Positions 47,093 to 63,200 of a stretch of DNA of 64,000 nt are shown piece by piece. Source of the stretch: Dryas octopetala. Taxonomy: Eukaryota > Streptophyta > Magnoliopsida > Rosales > Rosaceae. The stretch is taken from positions 14,482,835 to 14,546,834 of the forward strand of contig OY992832.1 in the NCBI GenBank assembly GCA_963921425.1, in the 5' to 3' direction. Position numbers and translations under genes: made by a program. How positions within the stretch are numbered: position 1 is the first letter of the stretch; each line of letters begins with the position of its first letter. The notes under the pieces are model-generated. The model was not told the DNA's origin, did not search any database, and worked only from the letters and a program-made list of their open reading frames with translations.

Positions 47093-47874
47093 CTAGAAGG
47101 TAACCAAAAAAATAAAGGGTTTCTTAAAAAAAAAAAAAAATGTAAATCACCCAAAAGTTTTTGAGATCATTGACTTACAGTCACTTGTTGCTTGCCATGC
47201 CAATGCATCTCAAGGTGCTTCTTGATTTCTCCATCCATTTTGCCCAAGTGACTCAGGTTTCAAGAACAACATCAGAGCACTTCTCACACGTTTGTGATCG
47301 CTGCCACTCAGCTCCACTAGATTCCGGTCACCTAAAATCATTCGAACCGACTCTGTTCGTTGGCTGGAAATGGCGCTGCCATCATTACTGAATATGAACT
47401 TGTTTGCAGCCTGTCTATGAATGAAGACTGTTGGCTTTCCAAAGAGACTCATCTTAGAAACTGGACCATACTTTTTGATCCTTTGCTCAAGCCATTTCTC
47501 TGCAGTGTTGGCACGCATGGCTCTGAGGAGGCCAAGGCTTTGGCCTATTATGGGTAGTCCCAATGAGCCAGGAGGAACTGGAAGCCCGTTTGATTTTTTC
47601 TTGTGATAATGAGAAGGAAGATGGGGATGAGAAAGAGGAAAATTGTGATAAGAAGGGTATTCATGATTTGTGTGGCCTTGTTTGTGAGAGAGTAGGAGTT
47701 TCCAGAGGATGGGTTGAGTTGAAGAGGATGAAATTCAATGTACATGGGGGACAGTAAAAAGGAAGCTACTTATGTTTTTGTTTGGTTTTGGGCAGGCATC
47801 TCTTAACTACCTACAGGCCAAAATATTCCATCTGGATCTCTCAAAAGTCAAACCCAAACCCCACCTAGCTTCCT

Positions 47875-48491
47875 GATTAAAAAGAGTCATTTCAACAAAA
47901 TAATGCAAAAGCACAGTGGGTAATTCTTGTCTTGTTTGGGAAACAACACATTAGTTTCGGCTGTACAAGAATATCCTCTATGTATCTGTCAGTCTCTTAT
48001 CTGTCTAGGGTAACAAAGAAGCAGGCTGACGATCCACTCCCTCACCATATACGTGGAATGGCCTGAAAATTGAATGTATCAGGTAAATTGAGTGTTTTTA
48101 CACTCTTGTGGGTTCAAAGACTAAGACGTTTGATTTTACAATTCACGCGCTTCATATTAGCTGGCCTTTAACCATTGGGCCACCTGTGTAGGTTTGTCAC
48201 TCTCACATTAAGGTTATCAATTTTGTTTCTTTACATACATGTGGCACTTCCTGTGTAAAATTATCATACAACTTCTATGGTAGCTTGGTAGAATTTACTT
48301 GTTTTAATTAGTGCATGAATAGCTTATAGCATTGTTACAGTGAGAAATAATATCCTCTGTTTTTACAATCCATCTGTCCACAAGCTTGATTGAAAATTTG
48401 AACTCTAATTATGATCAATAACATTAGTGGATCAAATTAACATTTCCTAAACAAGCATATATATGATACAAATTAAACATGTTGTACATAT
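47875..48491. other. Intergenic between P450 genes B and C
   Basis: Promoter side of B and 3' UTR of C. No gene or recognised element. Confidence 0.5.
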
Positions 48492-51252
<2,761 letters not shown>

Positions 51253-51775
51253 GATTTGTGAGGTCTTGTTTGGGAGAGAGAGTGTGTGAGAGAAGATGGG
51301 TTGAAGAGAATGAAACTCTGCAAATGGGGGTGTGGAAAAAGGAATCTACTTATGTTTTTGTTGGCTTTTGGATGAGCATCTCATACTCATAGGCTCATAG
51401 CCTAATTAATATTCCATATTGACCTTGGAAAACCAAACCCCACCTAATTAAAAAGAAACTAAATTATGCAAAAGCACATGACATCACTTTTCTTGTCTAG
51501 TTTTAGACTTTTAATAAGAAGTTGGAAACAAACACATTAGTTTTGGGCCTTTTGGCTTTACATGAATACCCTATATGTAGTGGTCACTCTCACATTATTG
51601 CCTGAATAGCTTATAGCATTGTTACATTAAGAAATGATATCCTCTGTTTTTGCAATCCATCTGTCCGCAAAGCTTGAGTGAAAATTTGAACTCTAATTAT
51701 GATCAATAACAATACTGGATCAAATTAACATTTTCTAAACAAGCATATGATATAAATTAAACATCTTCTAAATAT
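51253..51775. other. Intergenic between P450 genes C and D
   Basis: Promoter of C and 3' UTR of D; the last 180 bases resemble the region just downstream of gene C (48310-48490). No gene seen. Confidence 0.5.
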
Positions 51776-53614
<1,839 letters not shown>

Positions 53615-53676
53615 GGTTTGTGTGGCCTTGTTTGTGAGAGAGTGAGTAAGGGATTGAAGAGAATGACAACGAATTC

Positions 53677-53687
53677 AATATAAATAG
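53677..53687 (-). promoter_or_regulatory. Candidate TATA box of P450 gene D
   Basis: Reads TATTTATATTG on minus, about 65 bases before the ATG. A second copy of the same promoter motif lies at about 53733, at the duplication junction, separated by an AT microsatellite. Confidence 0.4.
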
Positions 53688-53705
53688 GAAAGTCTCAACG
53701 AATTC

Positions 53706-53728
53706 AATATATATATATATATATTGAA
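53706..53728. repeat. AT microsatellite at the duplication junction
   Basis: (AT)n run between the promoter of gene D and the first base of the copied A-to-B segment, a likely breakpoint. Confidence 0.7.
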
Positions 53729-54280
53729 ATCAATATAAATGGGGGAGTAGAGAGTAGCTCTAGTAAAGGAAGCTAAATATGGTTTTGTTGGCTTCTGGGA
53801 GGGTATCTCATATTACCTATAGGACATATATTCCATTTAACACTTGAAAAGCTAAGATTTGAATTCTCCATTATACTTGTTTTTATTTGTTTCAATTTTG
53901 ATCATGTGTTACAAGTATAAGAATTATAAATCTACGAATGCAACCGGCACACACTTCATATCTAATAATTCAAAAGGTTAATTAACCCCTCTTAACTTCT
54001 TGTTTAGAGGGAATCATTTTAACAAAATTATGCAATTAATTATTGTTGAAATGAGTGTTTGCCATTAATGGCGTAAAGTCAACGTTTGTCATTAATTGAG
54101 GTTAATTGCCTAATGTGTTGCATAATTGGATGCTTAAAATCATGCATTTGCAATTAAGTTAGATTTGTAATTAAGACAGATTAGTTGACTTTGTGTAAGA
54201 GCTTTAAGTTTCTTCTATATAAACCTCCCATGAGGAGAAGAATAATAACAAGATATTACCCCAAAACATTAGTTTTGACA

Positions 54281-54293
54281 TGGTATCAGAGCC
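54281..54293 (+). promoter_or_regulatory. Retrotransposon primer-binding site (tRNA-iMet)
   Basis: TGGTATCAGAGCC is the complement of the 3' end of the initiator tRNA-Met (GGCTCTGATA plus CCA) encoded at 25979-26050 in this same window. Confidence 0.9.
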
Positions 54294-54639
54294 AACCTCA
54301 ATTTCCTTCTGAAATTTCTTAAGGAATTTGGGCTTGGTTGTTTTGGGGTTTCTGGGTTCAAAAAATAAAGGAAAAAAAATGTCAGATTTAGTTCCTGCCA
54401 ATTCCTCTGGTTCTAGTACATCACCAGTTCAAGCCCAGGGCTCAACTTCATTCGCCAATACAACCTGTTATGGGAATGAAGATTGGTCTTGGTAGAAAAA
54501 AAAATGATTGTGATTATGTTATGTCGGCAAAGAAGAAGGAGGAGGAGAAAAAACAAAAAAATAAAAAAAATAAAAGGAAAGAAAAAAGAGAGATGAAAAG
54601 AGTTATTGGGTTTGGAGTTTTTCCATAAAATTCCATGAT

Positions 54640-54905
54640 TTGGGTTTCCCACACTTGTTATTGGGTTTCGGAATTTTTCCATAAAATTTCAATATTTGGG
54701 TTTAGGAATTTTTTCCATAAAATTTCCATACTTGGGTTTCGGAATTTTTCCATAAAATTTCAATATTTGGGTTTAGGAATTTTCTCCATAAAATTTCCAT
54801 ACTTGGGTTTCGGAATTTTTCCATAAAATTTCAATATTTGGGTTTAGGAATTTTTTTCATAAAATTTCCATACTTAGGTTTCGGAATTTTCCACAAAATT
54901 TCCAT
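54640..54905 (+). repeat. 71-bp tandem repeats inside the LTR element
   Basis: GGGTTTCGGAATTTTTCC recurs at 54663, 54734, 54805 and (one change) 54876, an exact 71-base period; each unit is itself two diverged halves of about 35 bases (TTTCGGAATT and TTTAGGAATT). Confidence 0.9.
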
Positions 54906-55374
54906 TATTTTGACAGTCTGTATGTGAGACAGGTTGTCATAAAAAAAAGTAAGAAGGAAAAGTCTTTTCTGAAACAAGGAGAAGCAAGAAGAAGGAGAAG
55001 TCTTTTCCAAGACAAGGAGAAGCAAGAGAGTAGATCGTGACTGATTGATCGAGACAAGATCAATGTTGCTGGGTCTAGATGAAAAGATACTCTTCAAGCT
55101 AGACATTTGAGATATCTATGTCCAGCTTGAGGGGGGGTGTTGAAATGAGTGTTTGCCATTAATGGCGTAGAGTCAACGTTTGTCATTAATCGAGGTTAAT
55201 TGCCTAATATATTGCATAATTGGATGCTTAAAATCATGCATTTGCAATTAAGTTAGATTTGTAATTAAGACAGATTAGTTGACTTTGTGTAAGAGCTTTA
55301 AGTTTCTTCTATATAAACCTCCCATGAGGAGAAGAATAATAACAAGAAATTACCCCAAAACATTAGTTTTGACA

Positions 55375-56666
55375 ATTATTACCGACTTGTACAGTGCATT
55401 GATACTCCTGAGTCCTGCTAATGACTGCAAATTGTAATATATATCTATACTAAGTAGTAGTTAAAACCATAATACAATATCATGTTTTTGGCCGTTTGCA
55501 TGTACACATTTGACAAAATATAAGACAAAGCAAATGGGTAATATATAAGGTGGCCGGCCCAAGTTCTCTTGAATTATTCACTCATTGTTTCTTTTGTTTA
55601 ATCAGGCGGCAAAATTAGTTTAGTTTGATGTATGAAAGAGACATGATGTTGTCAACTTGTCATCACTTGATCCTAAATTATGAAGATGAATAATATTAAA
55701 ATGAAATAATATTGTCATCACTTGACCGTTTTGTCGGTTGTCAGCAACTCGAGATGGTCCTAGGTATGAATAATAAAGAAAATGTTGTAAAAGTATGTGG
55801 AAATAGGGCTTGTGGAAAAGAGAGGCAGAGAAAATATGATCTTATCTATTTCATTCATCTTATAAACATCCTTATATAGAGATAAGGTTTACTAGGGTTT
55901 TGAACATTTACTAGTATGCCCCTACAAATAATTACAGGAATAGCCACACTTAATAATAATATATAGCGGGATAAAGTTGACTCGTGTTCAATAGTAATGT
56001 GTGCTCTCTTGTTCGATTGAAAAGAGAGTATCAGTCTCTTTGAAAGGAGTGAAGCTTTGGCAGGAGTTGGAAAGATTCAACTTGGGTGGCTCAAGCTTTA
56101 TTCACATAAGAGAAAAACTTGCATGTAAAAAGTGTATACAACTATATGACTAATATGTAAGGACATGTTGTGAATGAGTAGATGTAAACACCCATTATAT
56201 GTAAGTTTTTCTTCTCGATCACACAAAATCCAATAGTTTATTTTTCTTGATTAGGTTCTTGACTGTGTTGTAGGTCTCTTATATACTAGGTTTATTTTCC
56301 TTAAATGTAGAGTTTTAGTCCAGAAAAGAAGGGTAGGCAACATTTTCTTAATAGAAAATATTAATTAAAATTATGTTTAAAAATTTTGTTAAGAGAACTG
56401 TTTCTAGACCAATAGCTAGTTGTGTTTTCTTTTGATTAAAAGAGAGACTGCGTATCATTCATTAAACCAAATGCTCATTGGCAGCATGTTAGTTGTTTAA
56501 ATAAAATTAAACGGCTGAGATTTCAATCTTGAGGAAGGAGAGAAGAGGAGATAGATAAGAGAGAAATAGAGATCCTCATTCCAAATTATGATACAATTCA
56601 GGTTAATTTATTTTGGCCATGACAACTTTTTAAGTTGATAAAACTATAAGATGCATATCTCAATAT
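55375..56666. other. Intergenic between the LTR element and P450 pseudogene E
   Basis: Close copy of 42335-43650. No gene seen. Confidence 0.6.
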
Positions 56667-59665
56667 TTACAATGGTTTCCTTGGCATGATTTGAATGGGA
56701 AGTCCCTTGAGTAGGTACTGGCATGGGATCCCTACTGAAACGGTTGTCTGCACATAGCTTCCATGTGAACTGAGTCACCATGTAATGGATTGCAACAAGG
56801 ATTTCGGTCTTGGCAAACTCATATCCTGGACATATCCGAGGCCCTCCTCCAAATGGAACATAGCTGTAGGGTGGAATTGATGCTTGGTTCTCAAACCTAC
56901 TTGGATCAAACTTTGATGCCTCTGGGAATAAGCTATCATCTATGTGTGTCATAGGGATGGCCCAAAATATCTACCAATAATATTGGATCGATGTTAGGAT
57001 TTTACAAGAGAATGAGAATGAGAATTCTATTAGGGATGTTAGTAAATTTGAACTTACTTGCCATCCTTTTGGGATGAGGAATCCATCATACTCAATATCT
57101 TTCAAAGCTTGCCTAAAACTAGAACAGATAGGAGAAGTCACCCTCTGAGTTTCCATTGCAACTCTCCATGTGTACTTCATCTTGGCAAGGTCTTCCCATG
57201 TCAGAAATTGATCTCCTGATGAGGATTTACTTCTAGCTATTTCTTCTTGTTCTGTAAGCAATTAAGCATCAATCACATTGCTTAGATCAGTCTCTCTTAG
57301 TCGAATGCATGAGCACAAATCATCAGGTTCGGGTACGTGTATTAAAGCGTCGTGTAGAATTTTGCTAGATATATAAGAGGATAACATTGCATACCTTGAA
57401 GAGCATGTGCATAAACATCAGGTTCATTAGCCAGAAGCCAAAAAAGAAAAGTGACCACCGCAGTTGAAGTTTCGTGTCCTGCTACCATGACTATTATGAC
57501 ACTGTGCAAGATCTCGGTTTCGGTTAATTCTTCTTCATTGTCAGCATTTCGGATGCTAAGCAAGCAAGTGATAAGGTCTTGGAGTGGAGAAGCATTTTTT
57601 TGCTCAAGCTCCACCCTCTTTTTCGTGGATGAGTTCCTTAATCATGCTTTGGACCTTCTTGCTTGCCTTGAGGCTGCGGTTGTAGCGTGTGAAGGACAAG
57701 TTAACCGGGACTGACAAGATTCCTGCCATCATTTGTTGGAAACACTCCATGAGTTCCGGTCTGCGAGTTCCTTGTTCAACACCAAAAAGCAGAGAGCATA
57801 TTATGTTAAAGGTGAGGTTCTTCATCAGCGGCAAGACCTATCAACAGCAAAAAAGCTTTGTTAATTGACATTGGTATGGGAATTTTCAAGACTAAACTGG
57901 TATGTAACTTAATTGGCATTGGTATGGAAATTATCATTCATTTTATGAGGACTATCCCGCAATGTAATTTCATGACATGAACCGTTCATTTTTATGTCTC
58001 ACTTTGGGGATTAAAGGGTCATCGTTGTAAATAATCATCCAATTTGGAAATCATTTAGCCATTTGATTATCATCTTGATGATTTTAGTGTTTCTAGATAA
58101 TATTGTATTGCATGATGTGTCATTTTGGTTTTCTAATAGTTTAAAGAGGACACTTTTTTAGCTTTTTAAGGACGCCAAAAAGCATCCTCTAAAATAAGGA
58201 GAATAGAGGTCACTGCCATAGAGGACATTTAACAAGCGTCCTCTACTAGCTATTTTGTAGTAGTGATCGATCCTTGAAGAAGACTTAAAAATTTACCATT
58301 GGAACTACGTTATGGAATGAGACCAAACAAATGGTGTCATATTAAGTTACATAATCTACATGAATGTTGATTGTCGCGTCACTCAAGTCAAACACGTGGA
58401 CAATTCATTGAGTGCGTAGAAGCATGTCTCACGCATGTGACATGCTTTGACCATGAAAGAATTTGAAATATTCAACCCAAAACTAATTGAAAATGGGTGG
58501 AGAAGCTCAAACTCTCTAACCCAAACTTTCTCTCAACAGTCAGGTAACTTCTCACATCAAATTCCCTAGCCCACAAATTTTGCAAGAAATATAAAAAAAA
58601 AAAAAAAAAACGAGAAAATAAACTAAGTCACAAACACAAAACACCAAAATTAACGCAGTTCAAAACTAGAACTATTTTCACAGGCAATGAAATACCCAAA
58701 AGTAGCTCACAGAGTCACAGGCTCTACTTTCAAGGGCAATGAAATACCCAAAACTCACAGGCTCTTTCTCTAAATTGTGATCATCACATGCATTCTAAAG
58801 AGACTTAAAACTATCCTACATACATGAGAAATGACATAGGGCTTCATTAGGTGAACTGCTCTGCAAGAAACTAATTTGCTCTCTAAAGGTCAAGGTTTTT
58901 TTATTTTTTTTGGCCAAACTAAAGGTCAAGGTTGTCTGAGTACTTTTCTTACTATAATTACAGAACTAGAGCGACAAGACAGAAGGCCCACACTTAATTT
59001 TAAGCCACAAGGCCCACAACCCAACAGTTGTTGAGCCACAAGGCCCACAACTCACAACCCCACATGGTTTCTAATCTTTGTAGTAGACTAGTAGGTAACC
59101 AAAAAAATAAAGGGTTTCTTTAAAAATGTAAATCACCCAAAAGTTTTTGAGATCATTGACTTACAGTCACTTTGTTGCTTGCCATACCAATGCATCTCAA
59201 GGTGCTTCTTGATTTCTCCATCCATTTTGCCCACGTATTGCTTGAGTGACTCAGGTTTCAAGAACAACATCAGAGCACTTCTCACACGTTTGTGATCGCT
59301 GCCACTCAGCTCCAATAGATTCCGGTCACCCAAAATCATTCGAACCGACTCTGTTAGTTGGCTGGAAATGGCGCTGCCATCATTACTGAATATGAACTTG
59401 TTTGCAGCCTGTCCATGAATGAAGACTGTTGGCTTTCCAAAGAGACGCATCTTAGAAACTGGACCATACTTTTTGATCCTTTGCTGAAGCCATTTCTCTG
59501 CAGTGTTGGCACGCATGGCTCTGAGGAGGCCAAGGCTTTGGCCTATTATGGGTAGTCCAATGAGCCAGGAGGAACTGGAAGCCAGTTTGATGATTTTTTT
59601 CTTGTGATGATGAGAAGGAAGATGGGGATGAGAAAGAGGAAAATTGTGATAAGAAGGGTACTCAT
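56667..59665 (-). pseudogene. Cytochrome P450 pseudogene, cluster gene E
   Basis: Exon positions as in B: 59665-59165, 57837-57395, 57251-57058, 56970-56667. Frame breaks, all single bases: loss of one C in PPGSLG-LP (near 59558), an extra A in GKQQ just before the exon 1 donor (near 59171), an extra T in the IHEE-R block of exon 2 (near 57620), and an extra C in PTQG near the C terminus (near 56705). Heme loop FGGGPRICPG, AGHETS and the K-helix (ETQR) are otherwise kept. All four breaks fall in short homopolymers, so assembly error is a real alternative; yet C and D, of the same base composition, are clean. Sister copy of B by segmental duplication. Confidence 0.85.
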
Positions 59666-59874
59666 GATTTGTGTGGCCTTGTTTGTGAGAGAGTAGGAGT
59701 TTCCAGAAGATGGGTTGAGTTGAAGAGTATGAAATTCAATGTACATGGGGGACAGTAAAAAGGAAGCTACTTATGTTTTTGTTTGGTTTTGGGCAGGCAT
59801 CTCTTAACTACCTACAGGCCAAAATATTCCATCTGGATCTCTCAAAAGTCAAACCCAAACCCCACCTAGCATCC

Positions 59875-60224
59875 TGTAGAATTTAGGTGTGATTTGTTTT
59901 AATTAATTAGACTTTTGGATGAGGGAGGAAGCAGCATTGAAGCTGAAAAGGGGGAAGAACAAAATGAATTTAGTCTCTGTGTAAATTCCAGTGCTCACGC
60001 CACTGTTTCATTGATTCCAATTCTGTTACATAAAAGGCAGTAACCACAATGCTGAGGCATGCCAAGTGCGTGAGCCTATGAGCTCAGCTCAACCAATCAA
60101 TTGGTGTCCTATGAGACACAGCCACGTGTACAATTACATAATCAAACTAACTTGTTAATTAACTAACATAACTGCAAACTTAATTAACTAGCTTAGTCTG
60201 GCAAATGCTTAAGCACAATCAACA
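59875..60224 (-). repeat. 3' LTR of a Ty1/copia retrotransposon
   Basis: On minus the LTR starts TGTTGATTGTGCTT at 60224, right after a purine tract (AGAAGGGAG), and ends ATTCTACA at 59875, about 350 bases. It begins exactly where similarity to the paralogous flank at 47868 stops (CCCACCTAGC-TCCT), which fixes the insertion point. The partner LTR lies outside the window. Confidence 0.85.
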
Positions 60225-63200
60225 CTCCCTTCTAAGGATTTGGCAGACTTGACTCCAAGCTTACTCCTTAACCAACAGAACCTGTCTTTGGCTAATGCCT
60301 TCGTGAAAATGTCTGCAAGTTGGTCTTCTCCTTTGCAGTAAACCAGATCAACCACACCATCTTGAATAGCATCCCTTATGAAATGAAATTTCCTCTTTAT
60401 GTGCTTTGACCTCTGGTGAAATACAGGGTTCTTGGACATTGCAATTGCAGATGTGTTATCACACAGTAGGGTAGTTGGTTCAACTTGCTCTTCTCCAAAG
60501 TCTTGTAGGACAAACCTGAGCCAAATAGCTTGTGATGTAGCCTCTGAAGCACTCATATATTCTGCCTCTGCAGTAGAGAGAGCAACACTATGTTGCTTGA
60601 CTGATGCCCATGAAAATGCACCACTCCCAAAAGAGAATGCATAACCTGATGTAGATCTCATATCATCCTCATCTCCACTCCAATCACTATCACAATAGCC
60701 TATGAGAATGGCAGAATCTCCTTCCCTATACTGTATGCCATAGTCAATGGTTCCTTGCACATATCTTAGCACCCTTTTAGCTGTTCCTAAGTGCTTAGTA
60801 GAGGGACAATGCATGAATCTAGCTAGTAAGCTTGTTGCAAACATAATGTCAGGCCTTGTAGCAGTTAGATACAGCAAGCTTCCAACCAGTTTTCTGTATA
60901 AGCCTTCATCTGCAGGCTCACTTCCATCTTCCTTCCTTAATTTTTCAGCTGTTGACAGTGGGATGGACACTGGTTTGCAATCTTTTAGCCCAAATTTCTC
61001 TAGCAAGTTGAGAGCATACTTCCTTTGGTGGATAAAGATACTCCCTTCTAGCTGGATCACTCCCATTCCAAGAAAATGATGTAGCAAACCAAGATCAGAC
61101 ATTTCATATCTGTTCATCATATCCCTTTTGAATTCCACAAGCATAGTGTCACTGCTCCCTGTGTAGACAATGTCATCTACATAGATTGATACAATGAGTG
61201 TGCCTTGACCTTCCTTGCTTTTAACATACAAAGTTGCCTCACTAGGACTTTTCTCAAAGCCACATTCCAACAAATAACTGTCAATATTTCCATACCAAGC
61301 TCGTGGAGCCTGTTTCAAGCCATAGAGGGCTTTATGCAATTTATACACTTTGTGCTCCTGATTCTTGACAACATACCCATCTGGTTGATCCACATACACT
61401 TCCTCCTCTAGAATTCCATTGAGAAAGGCTGATTTGACATCAAGTTGGAAGAGCTTCCAGCCATTCTTAGCTGCTAGAGCAATCAGTGTTCTAATGGTGT
61501 CCAACCTTGCTACAGGAGCAAAGGTTTCATTAAAATCAATTCCAGGCTTCTGTGTATAGCCTTTAGCAACTAATCTTGCCTTGTGTTTCTGAATTGTGCC
61601 ATCCAGATTGAGTTTGACCTTGTAAATCCACTTTACTCCCACAATAGGCTTGTCACTTGGTCTATCTACAAGCTTCCAAGTCTGGTTTTTCTCAATCATA
61701 GCAATCTCTTCTGACATTGCTTTCTGCCATGCTTTGTCTTTGACAGCTTCAGTAAAACTCTCAGGTTCTATTACACTGAACTTGCATTGAGCAAACACCT
61801 CATTGAGGTTCTTCCACTTCTTTGGAGTATTATCATAGGTATCTGACATCCCAATTTCACTTTCAGCTGTAGAAATTGGAACATCAGTCCTTGTCATATT
61901 TGTTCTACCACTTGAGTCTTCTGTGAGTGGACTTGGACAAGAGCTTTCCACACTTGCAGCCTCATTAGACACTCTTGGAGATTGCATAGGTGTTGCAGGT
62001 TCAACCTCACCTTCTGCAGCATTGCTTGTCTGCTCTCTTTCAAAGGGTACTGTTATATAAACAGTTTCTTTAGAATTCCAATCCCACAGTGAGTTTTCAT
62101 CGAAAATCACACTCCTAGAGACAACCACCTTGTTATTTTTCAGATCAAACACTCTATAACCCTTCTCTCGAGTTCCATACCCCACAAAAATGCCTCTCTG
62201 ACCAGTTTCATCAAGTTTCTGCCTATTTTGTGCAGAAACATGAGTAAAGCATACAGAACCAAAGACTCTTAGATGTTTAACACCTGGCTTCCTTCCACTA
62301 TACTCCTCAAATGGAGTTTTGTTATCTAAGGCATTTGTAGGACACCTGTTCAATAGGTAGACTGCAGTATTGACTGCTTCTCCCCAAAAACTCTGTGGCA
62401 GCTTCTTTTCATGGAGCATAGTCCTGGCCATTTCCATTATGGTCCTGTTCTTCCTTTCAGCAATGCCATTCTGCTGAGGTGAGTAAGCCACAGTCAATTG
62501 CTTCTCAATTCCCACTTCCTCACAGAATTTTTCAAAGGCATGAGAGGTATACTCCCCCCCTCTATCACTTCTCAGTTTCTTAAGTTTAAATCCACATTGC
62601 AATTCAACCATTGCTTTAAATTTCTTAAACACATTAAATGCATCAGACTTGAACTTCAAAAAATAAACCCAACACATTCTTGACTTGTCATCGATAAAGG
62701 TGAGAAAGTATTTGTTACCTCCAATTGTTTCTGTCATGGGACCACACACATCTGTGTGTACTAACTCCAAAAGGTCAGTGGCTTTTCTGACTTTGTCTTT
62801 GTCAAAGGGTTGCCTATGAGCTTTTCCCATTGCATAGCTTTCACACATGTGATCACTGTCTGTCAAACTTGGTAGACCATATACCATCTCATTTTCTTGT
62901 AACTTTTTCAGACTTCCAAAGTTCAAATGACCAAACCTTCTGTGCCACTTCCAAGTTGATCCTATAGTGGTAACTGAATTTGCCATAAAGGGAGTTACAC
63001 TGTCAAATGAAAGAGGGAAGCATCTGTTTCCTTTCATTTTGACAGTAGTGACAGGTTCCTGCAGGTTCTTGTCTCCATAAATGGAAACCATGAAATCTCC
63101 AAAAACAAGCCAATATCCATGTTCAATCATCTGTCCAACACTGAGCAGATTCTCATCCAGACCAGGGACAATCATCACTTCAGGTATGTGTCTGACTCCT

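Larger units (their letters stand above)
43577..47664 (-). pseudogene. Cytochrome P450 pseudogene, cluster gene B
   Basis: Four exon positions are kept (about 47664-47179, 44847-44406, 44233-44040, 43952-43577). Exon 1 has a net 4-base loss just after the membrane anchor (TRKNQTGF...) and an 11-base deletion near 47245 that removes the start of the KQYVGKMD block. Exon 4 has a 4-base TTAA insertion near 43863 within FENQ-A-S, destroying the frame before the heme loop, and its normal stop is changed to TAC so the frame runs on. Exons 2 and 3 are open, with AGHETS in the I-helix and ETLR in the K-helix. Intron 1 is enlarged by a 1035-bp transposon. Closest relative in the window is gene E. Confidence 0.9.
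41648..47874. repeat. Segmental duplication, copy 1 (promoter of gene A through gene B)
   Basis: From GAAATCAATATAAATGGGG at 41652 to CCCACCTAGC at about 47868 the sequence is highly similar to 53724-59874, coding and non-coding alike. Copy 1 alone carries the 371-bp MITE and a 1035-bp hAT-like insertion; copy 2 alone carries a 1331-bp LTR element. The similarity of spacers is higher than that of P450 genes A and D, which flank the duplication start. Confidence 0.9.
54044..55374 (+). mobile_element. Small non-autonomous LTR retrotransposon, 1331 bp
   Basis: Two nearly identical 237-bp LTRs (54044-54280 and 55138-55374) start TGTTGAAATG and end TTTTGACA. A primer-binding site TGGTATCAGAGCC follows the left LTR and a purine tract (GAGGGGGGG) precedes the right one. 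The paralogous site near 42333 is empty; flanks share ATTAT, a 5-bp target duplication with a small extra ATTA on the left. Only a 38-codon gag-like start (54379-54495, MSDLVPANSSGSS...) remains inside, so the element depended on others. LTR similarity indicates recent insertion. Confidence 0.93.
53724..59874. repeat. Segmental duplication, copy 2 (upstream of gene D through gene E)
   Basis: Counterpart of 41648-47874. Its visible right end coincides with the copia LTR at 59875, so the true end may lie beyond the retrotransposon. Confidence 0.9.

Noticed and set aside
54640-54905. CRISPR-like array
   Set aside because: The 71-bp units abut with no unique spacers and lie inside a plant retroelement.
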